Shown here one piece after another: positions 27,155 through 35,822 of a stretch of DNA of 64,000 nt (within the stretch, counting starts at the first letter, position 1; the number at the start of each line of letters is the position of its first letter). The notes beneath the pieces were generated by a model. That model saw nothing but the letters and a program-made list of their open reading frames with translations, had not been told where the DNA came from and did no database searches. Origin of the DNA: Scopulibacillus darangshiensis (GTDB taxonomy: Bacteria > Bacillota > Bacilli > Bacillales > Sporolactobacillaceae); NCBI RefSeq assembly GCF_004341035.1, contig NZ_SLXK01000006.1, positions 62,001-126,000 of the forward strand. The letters run 5' to 3'. Both the position numbers and the translations under genes were made by a program.

Positions 27155-27415
27155 TTAACCTTGAGTTCCGTTGTTTTTAACCAGCTTTACCATCATATGG
27201 GCAATGGCGTGCTGTTCATCTTTATCGGCAACACTCCATAAATCCGACAGGATTCTTTGCTGTTCATTTTTTGGGTCGACTTTATCAGCAAGATGGCTGC
27301 CAATTTCAGTTGCGAAGTTAGAAATAGCTTCTTCGCTAATCCCTTTATCCTCCGCCTGATGTAACTTATCACCCAGAAAGTTCTTCCATGAATCCCAGTT
27401 ATCTAATACAGACAT
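27155..27415 (-). CDS. ymfJ: YmfJ family protein (DUF3243)
   Basis: Small all-helical cytoplasmic protein of 86 residues (MSVLDNWDSWKNFLGDKLHQAE, QQRILSDLWSVADKDEQHAIAHMMVKLVK). DUF3243 is conserved in Bacillus at this position, but its function is unknown. It has its own terminator, and an AAGGAGG-type ribosome binding site precedes the ATG. Confidence 0.92.
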   Translation of the reverse strand: MSVLDNWDSWKNFLGDKLHQAEDKGISEEAISNFATEIGSHLADKVDPKNEQQRILSDLWSVADKDEQHAIAHMMVKLVKNNGTQG

Positions 27416-27485
27416 TTATTTATACCTCCTTGAATTGGTCCTTCAAGGATAGGATGTCTGACATGGGAAAAAATATGCATGACAT

Positions 27486-28220
27486 TTAGCAATGCCATGC
27501 ACCATTAATCGAAACCACTTGACCATTAATATAATCTGCCTGAGGTGAAACGAGAAATCCGACTAAATCAGCCACCTCATCAGGGTGACCTAGCCGCCCC
27601 ATGGGGATATCTTCTTTAATAAACTCAAGATCTTCCTCACTGAAGTCCGCCATCATCTGGGTGTCTACAGCCCCGGGAGCCACTGCATTAACCGATATAC
27701 CGCTCGGGGCTACTTCTTTTGCCAGAGCCTTAATAAAGCTATTCTGGCCGCCTTTAACCATGGAATATAAAACTTCCATAGACGCACCTGTCAGTCCCCA
27801 GATCGATGATATGAAGACAATCTTGCCGCTTTGATTATTAATCATTGGCGGCAACAACTTCTGAATTAGAAGAAAAGGACTTGTTAAATGCAGTTGGACA
27901 TTGTCGTCCAATTCATTTTCCGTGACTTCAGTCATCAGTGACACACTGCTCTTTCCGCTGTTATAAACGACACAGTCCAACGGATCACGAATTTGTTCAA
28001 GCAAATGGAAGACGCCGGATTTTTGGGTCAGATCTGCCTGAACAGCTTCAAAAATTTGTTTTGGATGGCGGTCCCTTAATTCACTAACCATCTTATTAAT
28101 ATTATCTTCCCCGGTGTTATAGTGAAGATATAGGGAATAGCCATCCGTTGCTAACCGGCGGGCGATGGCTTGACCGATGCCGCCGCTCGCTCCTGTAATA
28201 AGTGCAATATCCAATGTCAT
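27486..28220 (-). CDS. ymfI: SDR-family reductase YmfI (EF-P 5-aminopentanone reductase type)
   Basis: Short-chain dehydrogenase. The NADP-binding motif is ITGASGGIGQAIA, with VVYNSGKS, a catalytic Ser in IVFISSIWG and YSMVK (Tyr-x-x-x-Lys). The family at this locus was first called FabG-like; in B. subtilis YmfI reduces 5-aminopentanone on elongation factor P, and I infer the same role. It has 244 residues. The ATG at 28220 follows the ymfH stop by 3 nt and lacks a strong separate ribosome binding site, so translation is probably coupled. A GTG one codon upstream is an alternative. Confidence 0.88.
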   Translation of the reverse strand: MTLDIALITGASGGIGQAIARRLATDGYSLYLHYNTGEDNINKMVSELRDRHPKQIFEAVQADLTQKSGVFHLLEQIRDPLDCVVYNSGKSSVSLMTEVTENELDDNVQLHLTSPFLLIQKLLPPMINNQSGKIVFISSIWGLTGASMEVLYSMVKGGQNSFIKALAKEVAPSGISVNAVAPGAVDTQMMADFSEEDLEFIKEDIPMGRLGHPDEVADLVGFLVSPQADYINGQVVSINGAWHC

Positions 28221-28223
28221 CAC

Positions 28224-29510
28224 CTATTTTTTGATGACCGCGCACTTGGTAAACGCGTCATCATGAAAATGTTCTTGAAGGGTTTGGTTAAGCCCCTCGA
28301 TTGTGAGCTCTTCAAGGGTTGGAATGAGATCAAACAAATCCATGCTGTTAAACTTATACCTTGTAAACTGATTCGCAATATATTCAGGTGAATTTAAGGC
28401 CCTGAGCATGCTGCCAATCCGTTTTTTCCTTGCCCTCTCAACAGCTTCCTCATCCAATATTCCGGTTTTGTAATCATCAATAATTTCCTTAAGACGCTGG
28501 GAAAGTTTCTCAGGATCCTCAGTGTTGCCTCCAATCGCTGAAAAACCAAACTGATACTCTTCACTATACTCAAAAGAGAAGCTTTCATCAATCAGACCTT
28601 CATCAATCAGCGCTTTATAATTTTCAGTACCCCTTCCGAACATAAGCTCCAAAAGCAGCTGGACGCTGAGTTCATGTTTCATCAAATCACTTCCCGACCG
28701 ATGAATGTCCCGCTCTTTAAAACCAACCAGACACTTTGGTGTTTGTACACCCATTTTAACCGTTGATTCTTTTTTGGCAACACTCTTCGGTTCATCAGGA
28801 TATTGTCTTTCAATTGGCTGTTGATCAGTATATTCCTTCTTAGACTGATTTTTCTCAACCAATGTTACAATGTCATCTGGGTCAACCGGGCCGACAATAA
28901 ACAACAGCATATTGCTTGGATGATAAAAGGTCTTATAACAGTCTAATAATAACTCTTTTGTAATATGACTAATGGATTCAATTGTACCGGCAATGTCAAT
29001 TTTGATCGGGTGTTGATGATACATATTCTCGATCAGGCCAAAATAAACCCGCCAATCAGGTGTATCACTGTACATTCTTATTTCCTGACCGATGATCCCT
29101 TTTTCTTTTTCCACACTTTCTTCGGTAAAAGCCGGTGTTTGAACAAAATCGATCAATGTTGACAGGTTTTCCATAACCTGTGATGTGCTCGAAAATAGAT
29201 AGGCAGTTCGGGTGAAGGATGTAAAGGCGTTCGTTGATGCTCCCTGTTTCCCAAAATCCTGAAAGACATCACCGCCATCAGGCTTTTCAAACATTTTGTG
29301 CTCAAGAAAATGAGCGATTCCGTCGGGGACCTTTTTCCAGTCGCTTTGGTTCAAAGGGATAAAATGATTATCAATGGATCCGTAATTTGTTGTGAATGTT
29401 GCAAAGGTTTTGTTAAAATTCTTTTTTGGCAAAATGTAGACCTGAAGGCCATTTTTCAATTTATGATGATAAGCAGTTTCCTGAAGCTGATCAAAGACTT
29501 GTTTCTCCAT
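28224..29510 (-). CDS. ymfH: M16-family zinc peptidase YmfH
   Basis: Catalytic member of a two-subunit M16 peptidase pair. The zinc motif HFLEH (HxxEH) is near residue 66 in GIAHFLEHKMFE, and the downstream Glu is in EKGIIGQEIRMYSD. It has 428 residues. I chose the ATG at 29510: GGAGGG precedes it and only 1 nt separates it from the ymfF stop. The partner YmfF lacks the zinc motif. The substrate is unknown; in B. subtilis the ymfF-ymfH pair has been linked to peptide processing, which I treat as inference. Confidence 0.92.
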   Translation of the reverse strand: MEKQVFDQLQETAYHHKLKNGLQVYILPKKNFNKTFATFTTNYGSIDNHFIPLNQSDWKKVPDGIAHFLEHKMFEKPDGGDVFQDFGKQGASTNAFTSFTRTAYLFSSTSQVMENLSTLIDFVQTPAFTEESVEKEKGIIGQEIRMYSDTPDWRVYFGLIENMYHQHPIKIDIAGTIESISHITKELLLDCYKTFYHPSNMLLFIVGPVDPDDIVTLVEKNQSKKEYTDQQPIERQYPDEPKSVAKKESTVKMGVQTPKCLVGFKERDIHRSGSDLMKHELSVQLLLELMFGRGTENYKALIDEGLIDESFSFEYSEEYQFGFSAIGGNTEDPEKLSQRLKEIIDDYKTGILDEEAVERARKKRIGSMLRALNSPEYIANQFTRYKFNSMDLFDLIPTLEELTIEGLNQTLQEHFHDDAFTKCAVIKK

Positions 29511-29511
29511 G

Positions 29512-30795
29512 CTAGCGTCCCTCCTCACCTTGTAAAAAATAAATGGTATCTAGTGATGTTTGTTCTGCAACACGAACAATGTCATCCCTCGTTACACCGT
29601 CAATTTGCCGGAGCCAAGTTTCAACAGGATGTGTCTCTCCCGATAAAACATCTTGGTATAACAGATCAATCAAAGAAAAAGGACTGTCTAATGATTCCAA
29701 AATAGCATTTTTGAGCAATGCCTTGGTTTGGTCAATTTCATGTTCACTAAAATCACCCTTCTGTACGGCCGCAAGCTGTTCTTTAATAATATCCACCGCT
29801 TGATCATAATTTTCGAATTCAATTCCTGACATCACAATCAATAGTCCTTTATAGCTTTCATACCTTGAAGCAGCGTAATACGCAAGACTTGCTTTTTCCC
29901 TGACATTCATGAATAGCTTTGAATGAGGGAAACCGCCAAACAGACCGTTAAATACTTGTGAAGCGTGATACAGAGCATCACCAAAAATAATATTTGTTCG
30001 AAAGCCTAGATTAAGTTTACCCTGTTCAACATCCTGCTGTTCCTTCACGGTGTTAACCCTTTCAGGTACAATCGGTGAAAATCGCCTATCAGCCGCCGCA
30101 GGCGCCTGCCTCTCTTTAAAGAGTAATGAGGCTTTCACACGTTCCAAGACTTGGTTCGTTTCGAAATCGCCGACAATATAAAGGTCTAGTTGATCTTCCG
30201 CAAGCATTTTTTGGTAATAGCGGAAAAGCTCTTCGGCTGTAATTTTTTCCAATTCATCCTGATAACCATAAGTATGCAATCTGTAGCTTTCATTTGGGCA
30301 CATTTCGTCGATCAGCCGTTGGTTGGCAAACCTCATTTTGTCATCTACAATACTTTCGAGCCTTTGTTTTAAAGCCCTTTTTTCTTTTTTGACCGTCTTT
30401 TCATCAAAATGGCCGGCTTCGGCATTAGGCTGAAACACAACTTCTGTCAAAAGACTGATAGCGTCATCCAAAAGGGATTCCGCACCTGAGATAAACCGCT
30501 CATTAGCCACCGTCACAAATAATGAGAGTAAATGATTATCCCCTTTTTTTGACAAAGCAGTTGACAGTGTTGCCCCATATAAGTCATCTAATCTGTGCTG
30601 CAAGGCTTGTGAAGATTGTGAAACAGCTGTTGAGCTTTTTAGAACATAAGACAATAGCGCCCGTTTTGTTATATCTTCCTTTTCCAAAGGACTCCTAAAC
30701 TGAAGGAAAAGGGTCAATGTTTTAAATTTATCCGTCGGGATCATATGTACATTAAGACCGCCTAAGGTATGAATCTGTTCATTAATATACGACAT
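29512..30795 (-). CDS. ymfF: M16-family inactive partner subunit YmfF
   Basis: Paralogue of YmfH without the HxxEH zinc motif; at the equivalent place it has EKEDITKRALLSYVL. It keeps the two-domain M16 fold (NLGFRTNIIFGDALYHASQVFNGLFGG, KLFMNVREKASLAYYAASRYE). Such proteins form heterodimers in which one subunit is catalytic and the other completes the chamber. It has 427 residues, similar to YmfH, and precedes it by 1 nt. AGAGGTGATC precedes the ATG. Confidence 0.92.
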   Translation of the reverse strand: MSYINEQIHTLGGLNVHMIPTDKFKTLTLFLQFRSPLEKEDITKRALLSYVLKSSTAVSQSSQALQHRLDDLYGATLSTALSKKGDNHLLSLFVTVANERFISGAESLLDDAISLLTEVVFQPNAEAGHFDEKTVKKEKRALKQRLESIVDDKMRFANQRLIDEMCPNESYRLHTYGYQDELEKITAEELFRYYQKMLAEDQLDLYIVGDFETNQVLERVKASLLFKERQAPAAADRRFSPIVPERVNTVKEQQDVEQGKLNLGFRTNIIFGDALYHASQVFNGLFGGFPHSKLFMNVREKASLAYYAASRYESYKGLLIVMSGIEFENYDQAVDIIKEQLAAVQKGDFSEHEIDQTKALLKNAILESLDSPFSLIDLLYQDVLSGETHPVETWLRQIDGVTRDDIVRVAEQTSLDTIYFLQGEEGR

Positions 30796-30880
30796 TCAGA
30801 TCACCTCTTTTAAATAATATGTCTTAAAAATTATTTTACCCTAATAACTTCATTGTTATCTATATTTATCAATCATTACT

Positions 30881-30909
30881 TAACCCCGCCCTATAAATTA
30901 GCGGGGTTA
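30881..30909. terminator. hairpin after nupQ
   Basis: TAACCCCGC and GCGGGGTTA form a perfect 9-bp stem with an 11-nt loop, 20 bp after the nupQ stop. The U-run is short on both strands, so termination efficiency is uncertain. Confidence 0.5.
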
Positions 30910-30929
30910 TTTTAAGGATTTAAAATTGT

Positions 30930-31895
30930 TTACCTTTTCCCCTTAATATACGGAATGCCGCTTGCTTTAGGAGCGTCGGCACGGCCGACAAACCCTGTCA
31001 ATGCCAAGATCGTTAAAACGTATGGCGCGATTAATAAATAGACATCCGGGATATCTTTCAGAAGCGGGACTTGTTCTCCTGTGATACTCAAGGATTGGGC
31101 CAAACCGAAAAATAAGGCGGCTCCCATAGCCCCGATTGGATTCCATTTTCCGAAGATCATTGCTGCGAGCGCGAGATACCCTTGGCCAGAAATGGTTGTG
31201 CCGCTAAAATTCGAGGAAATCGTGACAAGATATACAGCACCGCCGATTCCGGCGAAAGCACCGCTTAACATGACGCCGATATATCGCATTCTCGAAACAT
31301 TAATTCCTAGTGTATCGGCTGCAGCCGGATGTTCGCCTACTGATCTTAACCTTAACCCAAAGGGTGTTTTATATATAATGTACCAAACAATAAACGCGAT
31401 GATAATGGCAATATAGGATGTATAGGTCACATGGGAAAAAAATAACGGGCCAATAACCGGAATATCGTGCAAAAACGGAATATTTGTTTTATCAATTCGA
31501 TGTTTGATATACGGTGTTTGGCCTTTCCCATTAAACATCAGTTTAACCAGGAAAACCGAAAGACCCAGAGCTAGAAAGTTAATAGCCACACCGCTGACAA
31601 CCTGTTCAGCTCGGAACGTAATACTAGCCAAAGCATGCAGCAATGAAAAGACTGCCGATGCGATGGCTGCAACCAGGATAGCAAGCCACGGTGACGCCCC
31701 GCCCAGACCCCACCCTTCAAAGATGGTTGTCATAATAGCCGCGATAAAGGCACCGATGATCATGAGCCCCTCCAAACCAATATTAACAACGCCTGATCGC
31801 TCACTGAAAACACCGCCAAGAGCAGTAAAAATAAGGGGGGTAGCAGTCAAAATAGCCGTTGGAATGACAATTTCTAAAATATGCATGATATCCAT
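30930..31895 (-). CDS. nupQ: Nucleoside ABC transporter permease NupQ
   Basis: Membrane permease of the BPD_transp_2 type, with about eight hydrophobic segments and the motifs ERSGVVNIGLEGLMIIGAF and VGEHPAAADTLGINV that occur in sugar/nucleoside permeases. It has 321 residues, full length. It lies 1 nt after nupP and is the last gene of nupN-nupO-nupP-nupQ, a guanosine or general nucleoside importer in Bacillus. Substrate choice is by homology only. Confidence 0.92.
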   Translation of the reverse strand: MDIMHILEIVIPTAILTATPLIFTALGGVFSERSGVVNIGLEGLMIIGAFIAAIMTTIFEGWGLGGASPWLAILVAAIASAVFSLLHALASITFRAEQVVSGVAINFLALGLSVFLVKLMFNGKGQTPYIKHRIDKTNIPFLHDIPVIGPLFFSHVTYTSYIAIIIAFIVWYIIYKTPFGLRLRSVGEHPAAADTLGINVSRMRYIGVMLSGAFAGIGGAVYLVTISSNFSGTTISGQGYLALAAMIFGKWNPIGAMGAALFFGLAQSLSITGEQVPLLKDIPDVYLLIAPYVLTILALTGFVGRADAPKASGIPYIKGKR

Positions 31896-31896
31896 A

Positions 31897-32958
31897 TTAT
31901 TTGCCCCCTTTCTTTAAGCGAACGAGCAGCCACCTAATCAAATAACTCGAAGCAACAAAAAAGATAATTAAAGCAATGATGATCTGTACGAGGTCTGTCG
32001 GAACGCCTGCGATGGATTGCATGCTGATCGACCCTATTTTCAGTCCTGCAAATAATGCCGCACCAAATATAACACCTATAGAAGTATTTAACCCTAATAA
32101 GGCAACGGCAATGCCGTCAAATCCAATGCCAATGAATGTCGAGTTAATCGTCATATACTGATATGTCCCGAGTCCTTCCATCGCACCTGCGACTCCGGCA
32201 AAAGCGCCGGAAATCGCCATGGAAAGGATAACGTTTCGATTCACATTCATTCCGGCATATTTGGAGGCATTAGGATTAAAGCCAACGGATCTCAATTCAT
32301 ATCCTTTGGTGGTTTTCCAAAGGATAAACCACATGATGACCGCCGCGATAAGTGCAACGATGAATCCCCAATGGAGCCGTGACCCCTGCGTCAAATCCAT
32401 AAGAAACTTAGAGGACAATGACGCTGATTCAGGAACCGATGGTGTTCTTTCACCTTGTGTATAAAGGTATGTCCGAATCAAATAGTTTGTCACATGAAGA
32501 GCAATATAGTTCATCATAATCGTTGTAATAACTTCATGAACTTTAAAACGCGCTTTAAGAAAGCCCGGGACAAACCCCCAAATAGCGCCTGCTAACGCAG
32601 CGGCGATAATGGCAAGCGGCAATAGCACCGCTTTCGGCAGGTCGCCAAAGCCTATACCGACAGCAACAGCAGTAAACCAGCCGACAAGCAGCTGCCCCTC
32701 AACCCCAATATTGAACAGTCCTGTCCGAAAGGCAAAGGCAACCGCAAGTCCAGATAAAACCAATGGGATCATAGCCCTTATGGTTTCCCCGCTATAATAT
32801 GGTTCAAAGAAAATAGAATGAATAATAGATTGATAAGCTAGCAACGGATTGTAGCCAGTAATCAGCATGATTATTGCACCGGCAAGAAGGCCAAGTATGA
32901 CAGATATGACAGGGATCAGGAAACTGAATAGACGATTATTATTAAAAATTCTCTTCAC
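31897..32958 (-). CDS. nupP: Nucleoside ABC transporter permease NupP
   Basis: Second permease of the importer, with 353 residues, roughly nine hydrophobic segments and the motifs FRTGLFNIGVEGQLLVGWF and SVGFNPNASKYAGMNVNRNV. The GTG start lies inside nupO (17-nt overlap), with GGCGGCGGTG upstream, so translational coupling is likely. NupP and NupQ would form the membrane heterodimer. Confidence 0.92.
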   Translation of the reverse strand: MKRIFNNNRLFSFLIPVISVILGLLAGAIIMLITGYNPLLAYQSIIHSIFFEPYYSGETIRAMIPLVLSGLAVAFAFRTGLFNIGVEGQLLVGWFTAVAVGIGFGDLPKAVLLPLAIIAAALAGAIWGFVPGFLKARFKVHEVITTIMMNYIALHVTNYLIRTYLYTQGERTPSVPESASLSSKFLMDLTQGSRLHWGFIVALIAAVIMWFILWKTTKGYELRSVGFNPNASKYAGMNVNRNVILSMAISGAFAGVAGAMEGLGTYQYMTINSTFIGIGFDGIAVALLGLNTSIGVIFGAALFAGLKIGSISMQSIAGVPTDLVQIIIALIIFFVASSYLIRWLLVRLKKGGK

Positions 32959-34480
32959 GCTGCACCGCCGCCTTTTCCTTCTGGCCTGCCATTAACAGAC
33001 CCAATTCATTTTCATTTGTTTCACTTGGTGTAACAATATCAATAATGCGGCCTTCATAAATAACCGCAATTCGGTCACTTAAATTCAAAATTTCATCCAA
33101 CTCAAAAGAAACAAGCAAGACAGCCTTCCCTTGCTTACGTTCTTCAATCAGTTTGTTATGAATAAATTCAATCGCGCCGACATCCAGTCCCCGCGTCGGC
33201 TGTGCAGCTATTAGCAGATCAGGGCTGCGATCAATTTCTCTGGCAATGATCGCTTTTTGCTGGTTGCCTCCAGATAAAGCTCTGGCTGGGGTATAAGCAT
33301 CGGGGGTTCGGACGTCATATTCTTTAATGAGACTTTTTGCCTTTTGATAAATGTTGTTATAATGCAGATACCCTGCCGTCGCTTGCGGCTTCTGATAATA
33401 CGTTTGCAATACAATATTTTCACCGACGGAAAAATCAAGGACCAATCCATGTTTGTGGCGATCTTCAGGGATATGCCCGACGCCTTTCTCAGTGATTTTT
33501 CTTGGACTTAAATTTGTGATTTCCTTTTGATTTAATGTGATCGATCCCTTTTTAACCTTTCTTAACCCGGAGATGGCTTCAATCAGCTCAGTTTGACCAT
33601 TGCCATCGACACCGGCAATCCCCAGGATCTCGCCGCCTTTAACTGTCAAATTCAACTGATCGACGACCGGGACTTTTCGCGAATCAACGACCGTCAAATT
33701 GTCAACAATCAATACATCACCATTTGGCTTGTATGGCTCATCATTCACTTTTGTATTAACTTGACGGCCCACCATCATACTGGCAAGTTGATCAGGATTG
33801 GTATCCTTTACCTCCACAGTGCCGATCCCTTTTCCGCGGCGAATGACTGTACAGCGGTCACAGATTTCCATAATTTCTTTTAATTTATGGGTAATCAGGA
33901 TGATTGATTTGCCTTCTTTAACAAGCAGTTTCATAATTTTAGTGAGCTCTTTGACTTCAAGAGGAGTTAGAACCGCGGTTGGCTCATCAAAAATAAGAAT
34001 GTCTGCTCCTCTATATAATGTCTTTAAAATTTCTACCCGCTGCTGCATGCCGACAGAGATATCCTCAATTTTTTTATTAGGTTTAACATCCAGCCCGTAT
34101 TGTTCGGAAAGTTTCATAACTTGCTTTCCGGCATGCTTTAAATCCAGTTTTCCGCCCAGAGTCGGTTCACTGCCCAATATAATATTCTCGGTGACGGTAA
34201 ATTTGTCAATTAACATAAAGTGCTGATGAACCATGCCAATGCCGAGGCTATTAGCAATATTAGGGTCAGTGATATTCACTTTCTTTCCTTTAACGCGGAT
34301 GTCACCTTTTTCGGGTTGGTAAAGACCAAACAACACATTCATAAGTGTTGATTTGCCTGCTCCATTTTCACCCAAAAGAGCATGGATCTCACCTTTGTTA
34401 ACCTGCAAAGTGATATCGTCGTTGGCAACAATTCCGGGAAACTCTTTCCGGATGTTCCGCATCTCAATCACATAAGACAT
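32942..34480 (-). CDS. nupO: Nucleoside ABC transporter ATP-binding protein NupO
   Basis: Tandem ABC ATPase of the sugar/nucleoside type. The first half has GENGAGKSTLMNVLFG, a signature ISVGMQQRVEILK and ILIFDEPTAVL. The second half has GVDGNGQTELIEAISG, LSGGNQQKAIIAREI and LIAAQPTRGLD, where the usual Walker B Glu is Gln, so this site may be degenerate. I chose the ATG at 34480 (MSYVIEMRNIRKEFPG) with GGGAG upstream, rather than the open frame 24 codons longer. It has 512 residues. Confidence 0.94.
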   Translation of the reverse strand: MSYVIEMRNIRKEFPGIVANDDITLQVNKGEIHALLGENGAGKSTLMNVLFGLYQPEKGDIRVKGKKVNITDPNIANSLGIGMVHQHFMLIDKFTVTENIILGSEPTLGGKLDLKHAGKQVMKLSEQYGLDVKPNKKIEDISVGMQQRVEILKTLYRGADILIFDEPTAVLTPLEVKELTKIMKLLVKEGKSIILITHKLKEIMEICDRCTVIRRGKGIGTVEVKDTNPDQLASMMVGRQVNTKVNDEPYKPNGDVLIVDNLTVVDSRKVPVVDQLNLTVKGGEILGIAGVDGNGQTELIEAISGLRKVKKGSITLNQKEITNLSPRKITEKGVGHIPEDRHKHGLVLDFSVGENIVLQTYYQKPQATAGYLHYNNIYQKAKSLIKEYDVRTPDAYTPARALSGGNQQKAIIAREIDRSPDLLIAAQPTRGLDVGAIEFIHNKLIEERKQGKAVLLVSFELDEILNLSDRIAVIYEGRIIDIVTPSETNENELGLLMAGQKEKAAVQREENF

Positions 34481-34564
34481 TTTTCTCGACTCCCATCTAT
34501 TTAAGGCCTTTATCCAAATAATGGACAAAGGTCGGGAGCGACCCTTGTCCATTCCTCATCAATA

Positions 34565-35665
34565 CTATTTAAGCGAAGAAAGATAAGCATCATATTCTTT
34601 ATCTGTCTTCGGTGCTTTAATCTCTCCGTTAATAATCTTGTTTTTATATTCTTCAACTTTCTTAAGCTCGTCAGCTGAAACATGCTCCATATGGTCTTTG
34701 TTAGTTGTAATTCCCACGCCATTATCTTTCAAACCAAACTCAAGCACTTTTCCACCTGGGAATTTGCCTTGCTGAGTTTCCTTAGAAACCTCAGTGACAG
34801 CATTGTCAACACGTTTAACCATTGAGGTCAAAGTCACATCTTCAGGAAGACCTTGTTCGTATTGGTCACGGTCAACTCCGATGACCCAAACATTTTCACC
34901 ATTTTTCTTGCGTGTCTTAGCTTCAGTAAAGACGCCGTTACCAGTCGCGCCGGCAGAATGATAAATGATGTCTGCCCCTTTGCCATACATCGTAGCTGCA
35001 ATAGCTTGCCCTTTATCAGGCGCATTGAAATCGCCAGCATATTGAACAAAAATTTTGGCGTCCGGGTTAACGGTTTTCACACCCGCCTTGAATCCGCTTT
35101 CAAATTTCTTGATCAGTTCAGATTTAATCCCGCCAATAAAGCCAATTTTTTTGGATTTTGTCGTCATTCCGGCAACTACCCCCACCAAAAATGAGCCTTG
35201 CTGTTCCTTAAAGGTAATGCTTGCAACGTTTTTCATTGGCTTTTTGTTATCATCCGTAACAACGCTGTCAACAATAGCAAGCTGTGCATCAGGATTTTGC
35301 TCAGCGGCTTTTTTAACATCGCTCTCCATCAGGTAACCGATCCCGTATACAAGATCATAGTTCTGGTGAATCAACTGATTAAGGTTTGGTGCATAATCGG
35401 CTTGTGATGTTGACTGGAGGTATTTAACATCCTTGCCAACCTTCATATCATTTTTCTTGCCAAAAGCCTTTAACCCTTCCCACGCTGACTGGTTAAATGA
35501 CTTATCATCCACACCGCCGGTATCCGTAACCATGGCAACTGTGAAATTGTCATCCTTGCCGTCCTTGTTGCCTGAATTTCCGGAATCCTTGGAACCACAG
35601 GCAGAAAGCAGCATGCCAACAACAAGCATAACAGCTACTAGTGCTGCATATTTCTTTTTGAACAC
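34565..35665 (-). CDS. nupN: BMP-family nucleoside-binding lipoprotein NupN
   Basis: Extracellular substrate-binding lipoprotein of the BMP/Med family. The signal peptide ends in the lipobox LLSAC with Cys23, followed by a Gly/Ser/Asn/Lys/Asp linker. The binding domain has VAMVTDTGGVDDKSFNQSAWEGLK, GFIGGI and VIGVDRDQYEQG. It has 366 residues. The start is a GTG preceded by GGGAGGACATTTGG. It is first in nupNOPQ. I found no purine riboswitch fold in the 154 bp upstream. Confidence 0.94.
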   Translation of the reverse strand: MFKKKYAALVAVMLVVGMLLSACGSKDSGNSGNKDGKDDNFTVAMVTDTGGVDDKSFNQSAWEGLKAFGKKNDMKVGKDVKYLQSTSQADYAPNLNQLIHQNYDLVYGIGYLMESDVKKAAEQNPDAQLAIVDSVVTDDNKKPMKNVASITFKEQQGSFLVGVVAGMTTKSKKIGFIGGIKSELIKKFESGFKAGVKTVNPDAKIFVQYAGDFNAPDKGQAIAATMYGKGADIIYHSAGATGNGVFTEAKTRKKNGENVWVIGVDRDQYEQGLPEDVTLTSMVKRVDNAVTEVSKETQQGKFPGGKVLEFGLKDNGVGITTNKDHMEHVSADELKKVEEYKNKIINGEIKAPKTDKEYDAYLSSLK

Positions 35666-35787
35666 CCAAATGTCCTCCCTTTTTCCCCTTTAATATTGTA
35701 AAAGAACTGTAATACAATCTAACTATAACTTAATTCCATTGAAAAATGAATATCAAATGTTATAAAAATGCTAAAATTCGACATAAT

Positions 35788-35822
35788 AATACACAAACCC
35801 GCCAATCGGCGGGTTTGTGTTA
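35788..35822 (-). terminator. ftsK/spoIIIE terminator
   Basis: ACACAAACCCGCC (35791-35803) and GGCGGGTTTGTGT (35808-35820) form a perfect 13-bp stem with a 4-nt loop. It touches the stop codon of the translocase gene and is followed by A/T-rich sequence on both strands. Confidence 0.8.

Noticed and set aside
35666-35819. Purine riboswitch or CodY site upstream of nupN
   Set aside because: No conserved purine aptamer core was found and the best CodY-like stretch (AATTTTAGCATTTTT) has too many mismatches.
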